A stretch of 64,000 bases of DNA, from assembly GCA_041394245.1 (NCBI GenBank), contig JAWKIR010000002.1, positions 2,480,001-2,544,000 on the forward strand, written 5' to 3'. The first letter of the stretch is position 1, and each line of letters starts with the position of its first letter. The notes under the pieces were generated by a model, which was not told the origin of the DNA, searched no databases, and saw only the letters and a program-made list of their open reading frames with translations. The position numbers and the translations under genes were made by a program. Shown here one piece after another: positions 7,855 through 16,132 of the stretch. The stretch comes from Acidimicrobiales bacterium. GTDB taxonomy: Bacteria > Actinomycetota > Acidimicrobiia > Acidimicrobiales > Aldehydirespiratoraceae.

Positions 7855-8450
7855 TGGCATACGAACGCAGAGAACGTGAGCCGAACCCCCGCGACGGTGG
7901 CGAGGGCCTGCGCGAGTCGCGGGTCATCAACATCAATCGCGTCGCGAAGGTCGTCAAGGGCGGCCGTCGTTTCTCCTTCACCGCACTCGTGGTGATCGGT
8001 GACGGCGCCGGCAAGGTCGGCCTCGGCTACGGCAAGGCCAAGGAAGTGCCGCTGGCCATCCAGAAGGGCACCGAAGAGGCGCGCCGCAACCTGTTCTCCG
8101 TGGCGATGGCCGGTTCGACCATCGTCCACGAGACCATCGGCGAGATGGGTGCAGGTCGCGTCATGCTCAAGCCCGCCGCCCCCGGTACCGGCGTGATCGC
8201 CGGTGGCGCCGCTCGCGCCATTCTCGAAGAGGCCGGCATCGCCGACGTGCTGTGCAAGTCGCTCGGCTCGGCCAACCACATCAATGTCGCTCGAGCGACG
8301 ATCAACGGCCTCATGGGCCTGCGGCGCCCCGACGAGATCGCACGACTCCGCGGCCTCGAGCCCGACGAGTTCCTGCCCGCCGGCCTCTGGGCGGCGTACC
8401 AGGAGAGCGAGCGCGGCCCGGCTGCTGCGGTGGCCAACGAGGTGTCGTGA
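7854..8450 (+). CDS. rpsE: 30S ribosomal protein S5
   Basis: S5 (uS5), 198 aa, needed for decoding fidelity. The N-terminal RNA-binding half contains RVAKVVKGGRRFSFTALVV and GLGYGKAKEVPLAIQKGTEE; the C-terminal half contains PGTGVIAGGAARAILE and SLGSANHINVARATINGL. It overlaps the neighbouring genes by one base at each end. Confidence 0.97.
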   Translation: MAYERREREPNPRDGGEGLRESRVININRVAKVVKGGRRFSFTALVVIGDGAGKVGLGYGKAKEVPLAIQKGTEEARRNLFSVAMAGSTIVHETIGEMGAGRVMLKPAAPGTGVIAGGAARAILEEAGIADVLCKSLGSANHINVARATINGLMGLRRPDEIARLRGLEPDEFLPAGLWAAYQESERGPAAAVANEVS

Positions 8451-8635
8451 TGGCAACGATCAAGGTCACCCAGATCCGCTCCGCCATCGGCGCCAAGCCG
8501 AAGCAGCGTGGCAGCCTCCGCGCCCTCGGGTTGCGCGGTATCGGCAAGAGCAACACATTCGAAGACCGGCCCGAGATCCGGGGCATGATCGCTCGTGTTC
8601 CGCACCTCGTGCGCGTAGAGGAAGTCGACTCATGA
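8450..8635 (+). CDS. rpmD: 50S ribosomal protein L30
   Basis: L30 (uL30), 61 aa. KVTQIRSAIGAKPKQRGSLR and ALGLRGIGKSNTFEDRPEI mark the short bacterial L30 fold. ATG 8450 shares its A with the rpsE stop and the gene overlaps rplO by 4 nt. Confidence 0.95.
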   Translation: MATIKVTQIRSAIGAKPKQRGSLRALGLRGIGKSNTFEDRPEIRGMIARVPHLVRVEEVDS

Positions 8636-9126
8636 TCAAGCTCCACGACCTGCAACCCGCCGACGGCTCCAACAAGCGCGGCAAGCGCAAGGCCCGCGGT
8701 ATCGGCGGCAAGGGCGGCAAGACCGCCGGCCGCGGCACCAAGGGCCAGCACGCGCGCAACACGGTTCGGGTCGGCTTCGAGGGCGGGCAGATGCCCCTCC
8801 TGCAGCGCATCCCGAAGCTCCGCGGGTTCACCAACCCGTTCCGCGTCGAATACCAGGCCATCAACCTCGACACCCTCGTCGAGACCGGACTCACCGAGGT
8901 CTCACCCGAGATCCTCCTCGAGCGCGGTCTGATCTCGAAGGGCGCCCTGTTGAAGATCCTGGGTCGCGGCGAGGTGACCACGGCCATCACGGTCAAGGCC
9001 CACGGGTTCTCGAAGTCGGCCGAGGCAGCCATCACGGCGGCCGGGGGTAGTGTCGAGACGCTGCCGCTTCCGTGGGGCGACCGTCGTCCTCCGCACGGCA
9101 GCTTCAACCAACACACCAACCGCTGA
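8632..9126 (+). CDS. rplO: 50S ribosomal protein L15
   Basis: L15 (uL15), 164 aa. The glycine/lysine-rich N-terminal region (KARGIGGKGGKTAGRGTKG) and the C-terminal globular domain (VKAHGFSKSAEAAITAAGG) identify it. ATG 8632 overlaps the rpmD stop (ATGA). It ends at TGA 9126 with a 26-nt gap to secY. Confidence 0.96.
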   Translation: MIKLHDLQPADGSNKRGKRKARGIGGKGGKTAGRGTKGQHARNTVRVGFEGGQMPLLQRIPKLRGFTNPFRVEYQAINLDTLVETGLTEVSPEILLERGLISKGALLKILGRGEVTTAITVKAHGFSKSAEAAITAAGGSVETLPLPWGDRRPPHGSFNQHTNR

Positions 9127-9152
9127 TTTCCCCGACGGGGAGGGAGAAAGCC

Positions 9153-10472
<1,320 letters not shown>

Positions 10473-11045
10473 ATGCGCGCACTTCGATTGGTGATTCTCG
10501 GCCGTCAGGGCTCGGGGAAGGGCACCCAGGCGGTCCGTATCGCCGAGGCCTTCGGCTGCATCCACGTCTCCACCGGCGACATGCTGCGCGCCGCCGTCAC
10601 CGCCGGCACCGAACTCGGTCAGCAGGCCGAGGCGGTCATGAACAGTGGCGGCCTCGTCGGGGACGACATCATGAACGGCATCGTCGCCGAGCGACTCGCC
10701 GCCGACGACATCATGCGCAATGGGGTGCTGCTCGACGGCTTTCCCCGCACGGCCGACCAGGCCGACGCGCTCGAACGAATCTGTGCCGAGCAGGGCGTTG
10801 CCCTCGACATGGCCATCAATCTCGACGTCCCCGTGGGAATCGTGACCGAACGCATGCTGGCTCGCCGGCGTGAGGACGACACACCCGAGGCGATCGAACG
10901 CCGTCTGTCCCTCTACGAGGAGCAGACGGCACCACTGCTCGACTGGTTCGGCACCCGAGACCTTCTCACGACGGTCGACGGCGTCGGATCCGAGGAGGAG
11001 GTCTTCGCCCGGCTCGCCGATGCGATCAGTCAGGTGCGGCAGTGA
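10473..11045 (+). CDS. adk: Adenylate kinase, short-lid form
   Basis: Adenylate kinase, 190 aa, interconverts ATP+AMP and 2 ADP in the cytosol. The P-loop GRQGSGKGTQ (residues about 9-18), the AMP-binding segment STGDMLRAAV and LLDGFPRTADQADAL are present. The lid is short (TERMLARRREDDTPEAIERR), with no four-Cys zinc site, as in many actinobacterial enzymes. It starts directly after the secY stop. In most actinobacteria map (methionine aminopeptidase) follows; here the next gene is infA. Confidence 0.95.
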   Translation: MRALRLVILGRQGSGKGTQAVRIAEAFGCIHVSTGDMLRAAVTAGTELGQQAEAVMNSGGLVGDDIMNGIVAERLAADDIMRNGVLLDGFPRTADQADALERICAEQGVALDMAINLDVPVGIVTERMLARRREDDTPEAIERRLSLYEEQTAPLLDWFGTRDLLTTVDGVGSEEEVFARLADAISQVRQ

Positions 11046-11057
11046 TGTCGCGTCGGG

Positions 11058-11086
11058 TTGGTCGCCTTGCGCGCGTCCGGTAGCGT
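11058..11086 (+). promoter_or_regulatory. Candidate promoter for infA-rpmJ-rpsM-rpsK-rpsD-rpoA-rplQ
   Basis: TTGGTC (11058-11063), a 17-nt spacer, then TAGCGT (11081-11086), matching the actinobacterial TAnnnT -10 form. The predicted start near 11093 leaves a leader of about 70 nt before infA. The 116-nt gap after adk is the widest in the ribosomal region, so an internal promoter is plausible. Confidence 0.45.
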
Positions 11087-11161
11087 AGTCCACTGGCCTG
11101 GGAGACCCGGGTCATTCCGCGTGCGAGCAACCGGCTCGCCGTTTTCGAAGAGGTTTCCGCC

Positions 11162-11386
11162 ATCGCAAAGCCCAAGGAAGATGCGATCGTTCTCGAGGGG
11201 ACGGTCACCGAGTCGCTCCCCAACGCCATGTTCCGCGTGGAACTGGAGAACGGCCCAGAAGTGCTCGCACACATCAGCGGCAAGATGCGCATGCACTACA
11301 TCCGCATTCTTCCTGGCGACCGCGTCCAGGTGGAACTCACCCCGTACGACCTCCAGCGAGGCCGTATCACCTACAGGTACAAGTAG
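11162..11386 (+). CDS. infA: Translation initiation factor IF-1, apparent ATC start
   Basis: IF-1, 74 aa, a single OB-fold protein that binds the 30S A site and supports IF-2 and IF-3. The protein (xAKPKEDAIVLEGTVTESLP ... HISGKMRMHYIRILPGDRV ... GRITYRYK) aligns over the full family length only if the initiator is ATC 11162-11164. The frame back to the stop at 11081-11083 contains no ATG, GTG or TTG. GAAGAGG (11147-11153) sits 8 nt before the ATC, ideal spacing. The first in-frame ATG would begin MFRVELENG and remove the first OB strand. Either IF-1 uses a rare start codon or the base is a sequence error. Confidence 0.85.
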   Translation: MAKPKEDAIVLEGTVTESLPNAMFRVELENGPEVLAHISGKMRMHYIRILPGDRVQVELTPYDLQRGRITYRYK

Positions 11387-11392
11387 CTCTCC

Positions 11393-11506
11393 ATGAAGGT
11401 TCGACCAAGCGTCAAGAAGATCTGTGACAAGTGCAAGGTGATTCGTCGCCACGGCCGCGTCATGGTCATCTGCGAAAACCCGCGTCACAAGCAGAGGCAA
11501 GGCTGA
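11393..11506 (+). CDS. rpmJ: 50S ribosomal protein L36
   Basis: L36 (bL36), 37 aa. MKVRPSVKKICDKCKVIRR, then CENPRHKQRQG: three cysteines and one histidine (C11, C14, C27, H32) form the zinc ribbon of the zinc-dependent L36 type. It lies between infA and rpsM (1-nt gap to rpsM), the universal order. Confidence 0.95.
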   Translation: MKVRPSVKKICDKCKVIRRHGRVMVICENPRHKQRQG

Positions 11507-11507
11507 A

Positions 11508-11885
11508 ATGGCACGCATTAGCGGCGTCGACATCCCCCGCGAGAAGCAGGTGGGGATCTCGCTGACATACATCTACGGCATCGGCCGCACCACCGCACAG
11601 GTCGTGTGCGATGCGACCGAGATCGACAGCACCACCCGTGTGCGCGATCTGACCGACGACGAGGTTGCGAAGATCCGTGCCTTCATCGAGTCCGATCTCA
11701 AGGTCGAGGGCGATCTCCGTCGCGAGGTCAGCCAGGACATCAAGCGCAAGATGGAGATCGGTTGCTACCAGGGTCTGCGTCATCGCCGCGGCCTGCCGGT
11801 CCGTGGGCAGCGCACCCACACCAACGCTCGCACGCGCAAGGGTCCCAAGAAGACCGTTGCCGGTAAGAAGAAGGTCACCAAGTAA
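11508..11885 (+). CDS. rpsM: 30S ribosomal protein S13
   Basis: S13 (uS13), 125 aa, at the top of the 30S head contacting L5 and tRNA. MARISGVDIPREKQVGISLT, YIYGIGRTTAQ and the basic C-terminus RGLPVRGQRTHTNARTRKG are diagnostic. The last base overlaps the rpsK start. Confidence 0.97.
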   Translation: MARISGVDIPREKQVGISLTYIYGIGRTTAQVVCDATEIDSTTRVRDLTDDEVAKIRAFIESDLKVEGDLRREVSQDIKRKMEIGCYQGLRHRRGLPVRGQRTHTNARTRKGPKKTVAGKKKVTK

Positions 11886-12283
11886 TGGCAACAGCAGGTG
11901 CCGGCGGTCGTCGACCGCGCAAGCGTGAACGCAAGAACGTCACGCACGGAATCGCTCACATCAAGAGCTCGTTCAACAACACGATCATCGCGATCAGTGA
12001 CCAGAAGGGCGACATCATCGCCTGGGCGTCGGCGGGCAACGTCGGCTTCAAGGGATCGCGCAAGTCGACGCCGTTCGCCGCGCAGATGGCGGCCGAGCAG
12101 GCTGCTCGCCGCGCGATGGAACACGGGGTCCGCAAGGTCGACGTCCAGGTCAAGGGTCCGGGTTCGGGCCGCGAGACCGCCATTCGTTCCATCCAGAACG
12201 CCGGCATCGAAGTGACGGGCATCAAGGACGTCACCCCGATCCCGCACAACGGTTGTCGCCTCGTCAAGCGGCGGAGGGTCTGA
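11885..12283 (+). CDS. rpsK: 30S ribosomal protein S11
   Basis: S11 (uS11), 132 aa, on the 30S platform. GIAHIKSSFNNTIIAISDQK, GFKGSRKSTPFAAQMAA and the ending DVTPIPHNGCRLVKRRRV are standard. It overlaps rpsM by one base and rpsD follows after one base. Confidence 0.97.
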   Translation: MATAGAGGRRPRKRERKNVTHGIAHIKSSFNNTIIAISDQKGDIIAWASAGNVGFKGSRKSTPFAAQMAAEQAARRAMEHGVRKVDVQVKGPGSGRETAIRSIQNAGIEVTGIKDVTPIPHNGCRLVKRRRV

Positions 12284-12284
12284 A

Positions 12285-12899
12285 ATGTCGCGTTACACCG
12301 GACCGAGGGCGCGCGTCTCGCGCCGCCTCGGCACCAACATCTGGGGCACGAAGGGCGAGACCATCGCGCTCGACAAGCGCCCGTACCCGCCCGGCGAGCA
12401 CGGCCGCTCGCGCCGTCGTGGATCGGTGTCGGAGTACCTCCTCCAGCTGCAGGAGAAGCAGAAGGCTCGCTTCACCTACGGTCTCACCGAGCGCCAGTTC
12501 CGCAACCTGTTCGCCGAGGCCAGCCGTCGTCAGGGCGTCACCGGCGACAACATGCTCCGTTTCCTCGAGTTGCGGCTCGACAACGTGGTGTACCGCGCCG
12601 GTTGGGGCGCAACCCGCCCGCAGTCGCGTCAGTTCGTCAACCACGGACACGTCAACGTCAACGGTCGCCGGGTCACGATCCCCAGCTATCGCGTCCGCAA
12701 GGGCGACGTGATCGAGCTGCGCACCAAGGCTCGTGACTTCACGGTCATCCAGTGGAACTCCGACGTCCTCGACCGCACGCCCCCGGCGTGGCTCGAGACC
12801 GGTGAGGACTTCCAGATCACGGTGCGGGAACTCCCGCTTCGTGAGCAGATCGACATTCCCGTCCGCGAACAGCTCATCGTCGAGCTGTACTCGAAGTAG
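12285..12899 (+). CDS. rpsD: 30S ribosomal protein S4
   Basis: S4 (uS4), 204 aa, a primary 16S rRNA binder. MSRYTGPRARVSRRLGTNIW opens it, and the S4 RNA-binding domain (MLRFLELRLDNVVYRAGWG ... RQFVNHGHVNVNGRRV) lies near residues 90-135. No CxxC zinc pairs are seen in the N-terminus, so this is the zinc-free form. ATG 12285 follows rpsK by one base. Confidence 0.97.
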   Translation: MSRYTGPRARVSRRLGTNIWGTKGETIALDKRPYPPGEHGRSRRRGSVSEYLLQLQEKQKARFTYGLTERQFRNLFAEASRRQGVTGDNMLRFLELRLDNVVYRAGWGATRPQSRQFVNHGHVNVNGRRVTIPSYRVRKGDVIELRTKARDFTVIQWNSDVLDRTPPAWLETGEDFQITVRELPLREQIDIPVREQLIVELYSK

Positions 12900-12911
12900 C
12901 CGAGGTAAACG

Positions 12912-13850
12912 ATGCTCGTCATTCAGCGTCCCACCGTCGAAGCCATCGATGAAGCGGAAGGCAACCTCCAGCGGTTCGCCATCGGCCCACTCGAGCCCGG
13001 TTTCGGCCACACGATCGGCAACTCGATCCGACGCACCCTGTTGTCGTCGATTCCCGGCGCCGCCGTCACCCAGGTGCGTTTCGACGACGCCCTCCACGAG
13101 TTCGACACCATCACCGGTGTCGCCGAGGACGTCACCGACATCATCTTGAACCTGAAGGACCTCGTCCTGACCGTTCACAGCGACGAGCCGGTGACCCTGC
13201 GTCTCGACACGCGTGGACCGGCCGAGGTGACCGCCGCCGACATCCAGCCCCACCCCGATGTCGAGGTGCTCAACGGTGATCTGCCGTTGGCCAACGTCAA
13301 CGCCAAGGGTCGACTGGCGGTCGACATCACCGTGCAGCAGGGTCGTGGCTACGTCTCCGCCGACCGGAACAACACCAGCACGACCATCGGTGTGATCCCG
13401 GTCGACTCGATCTACTCACCCGTTCGACGCGTGGCCTTCGAGGTGCTGCCGACCCGTGTCGAGCAGTCCACCGATTTCGACCGCCTCGTGCTCGAGATCG
13501 AGACCGACGGCTCCATCACCCCCCGCGACGCCCTGGCGTCGGCCGGTGGCACCCTGCGTGCCCTCGTCCAGCTCGTCGAGGAGATGAGCGACGAGCCCCA
13601 GGGCCTGGAGCTCGGCGAAGCCATCCAGATCGCGACCGGTGGTCCCGACATGGATCTGCCCATCGAAGACCTCGAGCTCTCCGAGCGTCCTCGCAACTGC
13701 CTGAAGCGCGCCCAGGTCAATACCGTCGGCGAGCTGCTGCTCAAGAGCGAAGACGATCTGCTGGCCATCACCAACTTCGGCCAGAAGAGCCTCGACGAGG
13801 TCATCGCCAAGCTCGACGAGCGCGGCCTCACCCTCCGGAACCGAGACTGA
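12912..13850 (+). CDS. rpoA: DNA-directed RNA polymerase alpha subunit
   Basis: RNA polymerase alpha, 312 aa; two copies scaffold the core enzyme. The N-terminal assembly domain includes GFGHTIGNSIRRTLLSSIPG; the C-terminal domain (residues about 245-312) carries RPRNCLKRAQVNTVGELL and FGQKSLDEVIAKLDERGL, which contacts UP elements and activators. ATG 12912 is preceded by GAGGT (12902-12906). rplQ starts after one base. Confidence 0.97.
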   Translation: MLVIQRPTVEAIDEAEGNLQRFAIGPLEPGFGHTIGNSIRRTLLSSIPGAAVTQVRFDDALHEFDTITGVAEDVTDIILNLKDLVLTVHSDEPVTLRLDTRGPAEVTAADIQPHPDVEVLNGDLPLANVNAKGRLAVDITVQQGRGYVSADRNNTSTTIGVIPVDSIYSPVRRVAFEVLPTRVEQSTDFDRLVLEIETDGSITPRDALASAGGTLRALVQLVEEMSDEPQGLELGEAIQIATGGPDMDLPIEDLELSERPRNCLKRAQVNTVGELLLKSEDDLLAITNFGQKSLDEVIAKLDERGLTLRNRD

Positions 13851-13851
13851 C

Positions 13852-14205
13852 ATGCCCGCAACACCACGCAAGGGCCGCCGCTTCGGTGGCAGCGCACAGC
13901 ATCAGAAGCTGATGATGGCCAACCTCGTCGCATCGTTGATCGCGGCCGAGGGGATCACCACGACCGAGGCCAAGGCGAAGGCGATGCGTCCGATCGCCGA
14001 GAAGATGATCACGAAGGCCCGCAAGGGCGGCGTGCACAACCATCGCCAGGTCGTGAAGTTCCTCGGCGATCGGGAGATGGCGTCGAAGCTGTTCGACGAG
14101 ATCGGTCCCCGCTACGAGGATCGTCACGGCGGCTACCTGCGCATCATCAAGCTCGACAACCGTTCGGGCGACAACGCCCCGATGGCCCGCATCGAATTCG
14201 TGTAG
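13852..14205 (+). CDS. rplQ: 50S ribosomal protein L17
   Basis: L17 (bL17), 117 aa, the last gene of the alpha operon. MPATPRKGRRFGGSAQHQKL and ANLVASLIAAEGITTTEAKA are typical. It lacks the long C-terminal tails seen on some actinobacterial L17s. A terminator follows 48 nt downstream. Confidence 0.96.
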   Translation: MPATPRKGRRFGGSAQHQKLMMANLVASLIAAEGITTTEAKAKAMRPIAEKMITKARKGGVHNHRQVVKFLGDREMASKLFDEIGPRYEDRHGGYLRIIKLDNRSGDNAPMARIEFV

Positions 14206-14216
14206 CCCGTCACAGC

Positions 14217-14229
14217 GGTGTCAGACACC
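14217..14229. repeat. GGTGTCnGACACC palindrome, copy 1
   Basis: GGTGTC-A-GACACC, a perfect 6-bp inverted repeat with a one-base centre, between rplQ and the alpha-operon terminator. The same motif recurs at 47720-47732. Confidence 0.6.
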
Positions 14230-14253
14230 CGCTACGAACGAACGAGGAAGCGA

Positions 14254-14284
14254 AACGCCCCGCCCGGGAGACCGGCGGGGCGTT
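14254..14284 (+). terminator. Intrinsic terminator of the ribosomal superoperon
   Basis: Perfect 11-bp GC-rich stem, AACGCCCCGCC (14254-14264) and GGCGGGGCGTT (14274-14284), with a 9-nt loop. The T-run after it is weak (cgccgtttcc), as is usual for high-GC terminators. It lies between rplQ and truA and argues that truA has its own promoter. Confidence 0.85.
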
Positions 14285-14302
14285 CGCCGTTTCCGGGCGC
14301 CG

Positions 14303-14308
14303 TATCCT
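14303..14308 (+). promoter_or_regulatory. -10 hexamer TATCCT for leaderless truA
   Basis: TATCCT ends 8 nt before ATG 14317, so the transcript would start at or next to the initiation codon. It lies just after the terminator at 14254-14284. Confidence 0.55.
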
Positions 14309-14316
14309 CGGGTCCG

Positions 14317-15099
14317 ATGGTCGAGCGCCTGCCACCACCGCCGCCCGAGGGATTCGTTCGGATCCGGATGCGGGTTGCCTACGACGGCAGCGGCTTCTCG
14401 GGCTTCATGAAGAACCCCGAGGCGCGCACCATCGAGGGCGCGCTCGAGGAGGCGCTCACAGAGTCGTTGCGCCATCCGGTCACGCTCAGTTGCGCCGGTC
14501 GCACCGACAAGGGCGTCCACGCCCGAGGTCAGGTCGTCGCGTTCGACGCCGACGCCGCACACGTCGACGCCAACGCTCTCGGCCGGGCCCTGAACCGCAA
14601 GCTCGGTCCGGAGATCGCCGTCGACCGGATCGAGGAGGCGCCGCCGACGTTCGATGCCCGGCTCAGCTGCACGGCTCGTAGCTACCGCTATCACGTGCTC
14701 AATCGGCCCGTTGGCGACCCGCTCCGTCGTCATGTCACCTGGCATGTCCCCCAACAGTTGAACGTCGAGGCGATGGCCGCCGCCGCAGGGCCCCTCGTCG
14801 GACTGCACGACTTCACCGCGTTCAGCAAGAAGAACAAGTCGCGCCCCACCGAGGTCTTCCTGCGCCGGGTGCATTCGGCCGAGTGGGTGCGAGCCGACGA
14901 CATCGTGCGGTTCGACATCACCGCCAACGCCTTCACCCACCAGATGGTCCGCAGCCTCGTCGGCATGCTCGTCGCCATCGGCCTCGGTCGACGGGAGGTG
15001 GCCGACCTCGACGAGGTCCTGCGCGGGCTCGATCGCAGTGCCGCCCCGAGCCCGGCCCCGCCCGGTGGACTGGTGCTCTGGGAAGCGCACTACGACTGA
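14317..15099 (+). CDS. truA: tRNA pseudouridine(38-40) synthase
   Basis: TruA, 260 aa, isomerises uridines 38-40 of the tRNA anticodon arm. The catalytic aspartate lies in GRTDKGVHARGQVV (about residue 63); RVAYDGSGFSGF near the N-terminus and FTHQMVRSLVGML near the C-terminus are conserved. The frame is open from GTG 14218, but that start would place the operon terminator inside the gene. ATG 14317 has a -10 hexamer 8 nt upstream and gives a normal length, so it is preferred. Confidence 0.93.
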   Translation: MVERLPPPPPEGFVRIRMRVAYDGSGFSGFMKNPEARTIEGALEEALTESLRHPVTLSCAGRTDKGVHARGQVVAFDADAAHVDANALGRALNRKLGPEIAVDRIEEAPPTFDARLSCTARSYRYHVLNRPVGDPLRRHVTWHVPQQLNVEAMAAAAGPLVGLHDFTAFSKKNKSRPTEVFLRRVHSAEWVRADDIVRFDITANAFTHQMVRSLVGMLVAIGLGRREVADLDEVLRGLDRSAAPSPAPPGGLVLWEAHYD

Positions 15100-15136
15100 T
15101 CGGCGCGATTTGCCGCGTATTCGCGCTCGTTGCTGT

Positions 15137-15165
15137 TTGTCGTTGCTCCACCGCCGCCGTAGCCT
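15137..15165 (+). promoter_or_regulatory. Promoter for rplM-rpsI
   Basis: TTGTCG (15137-15142), 17-nt spacer, TAGCCT (15160-15165). The predicted start near 15172 gives a leader of about 42 nt before GTG 15214 with GGAG at 15204-15207. Good spacing and position between truA and rplM. Confidence 0.6.
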
Positions 15166-15213
15166 TGAACGGTCCTATCCGATCACCGTCGGATCCCCGT
15201 CTCGGAGAACTCC

Positions 15214-15669
15214 GTGTCCACCACCTCAATCAAAGCCGGCGAGATCGAACGCTCCTGGCACGTCGTCGATGCAGAAGGCCTCGTCCTCGGCCGGCTCGCG
15301 ACCGAAGTCGCCAACATCCTCCGTGGGAAGCACAAGGCGATCTACACGCCCAACCTCGACACCGGCGATCACGTGATCATCGTCAACGCTGACAAGGTCG
15401 TCCTGACGGCCGGCAAGGCCGACAAGAAGCTCGTCCACCGCCACTCGGGCTACCCGGGCGGACTCAAGACCGAGACCTATGCACAGAAGATGGCCCGCAA
15501 GCCCGAACAGGCCGTGCAGGACACCATCAAGGGCATGCTCCCGAAGACCCGCCTCGGCCGTGCCCAGCTCAAGAAGCTGAAGGTCTACGCCGGTCCCACC
15601 CATCCGCATTCGGCTCAGAACCCCCAGCCGCTCGAGATCGCCCACGCCGCCGCGCGTCCCCGGGCCTGA
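15214..15669 (+). CDS. rplM: 50S ribosomal protein L13
   Basis: L13 (uL13), 151 aa, early 50S assembly protein. WHVVDAEGLVLGRLATEVAN and GYPGGLKTETYAQKMARKP are diagnostic. GTG 15214 is chosen from GGAG seven bases upstream. Length is standard and it is paired with rpsI. Confidence 0.96.
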   Translation: MSTTSIKAGEIERSWHVVDAEGLVLGRLATEVANILRGKHKAIYTPNLDTGDHVIIVNADKVVLTAGKADKKLVHRHSGYPGGLKTETYAQKMARKPEQAVQDTIKGMLPKTRLGRAQLKKLKVYAGPTHPHSAQNPQPLEIAHAAARPRA

Positions 15670-15683
15670 ACAGGAACCCTTCG

Positions 15684-16076
15684 ATGACTGCTCCGCTCAC
15701 CCAGACCACCGGCCGCCGCAAGCGCGCCGTCGCCCGCGTCCGTCTGCGTCCCGGCACCGGTGTCGTGACCGTCAACGGCAAGCCGCTCGACGACTACTTC
15801 CCGTCGCGGACCCATCGTCAGAACGCGATCCAGCCGCTCACCATGCTCGAGCTCGGCGAGGCCTACGACGTCGACGCGACGATCCACGGCGGCGGCACCA
15901 CCGGCCAGGCCGGTGCCCTGCGTCTCGGTATCGCCCGTTCGCTGATCGCCCTCGACGAGGAGCACCGCGCGCCGTTGCGCTCGGCCGGCTTCGTCACCCG
16001 CGACCCGCGCAAGAAGGAGTCCAAGAAGTACGGCCTCAAGAAGGCCCGCAAGGCTCCGCAGTACAGCAAGCGCTAG
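15684..16076 (+). CDS. rpsI: 30S ribosomal protein S9
   Basis: S9 (uS9), 130 aa, whose C-terminal tail touches P-site tRNA. TGRRKRAVARVRLRPGTGVV and the basic end KKYGLKKARKAPQYSKR are typical, with the invariant final KR. AGGAA (15672-15676) precedes ATG 15684. Confidence 0.97.
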   Translation: MTAPLTQTTGRRKRAVARVRLRPGTGVVTVNGKPLDDYFPSRTHRQNAIQPLTMLELGEAYDVDATIHGGGTTGQAGALRLGIARSLIALDEEHRAPLRSAGFVTRDPRKKESKKYGLKKARKAPQYSKR

Positions 16077-16132
16077 CGGGGGGTGGGTGAGCCGGTCCTG
16101 TCGGCGGGCGTGTCCCGGCCGATCGAGTCACC

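Noticed and set aside
11229..11386. infA starting at the first in-frame ATG
   Set aside because: It would begin at MFRVELENG and remove conserved N-terminal residues; there is no ribosome site before it.
14218..14316. Upstream GTG start for truA adding 33 residues
   Set aside because: It would place the alpha-operon terminator (14254-14284) inside truA, and the added residues are not TruA-like. ATG 14317 has a -10 hexamer.
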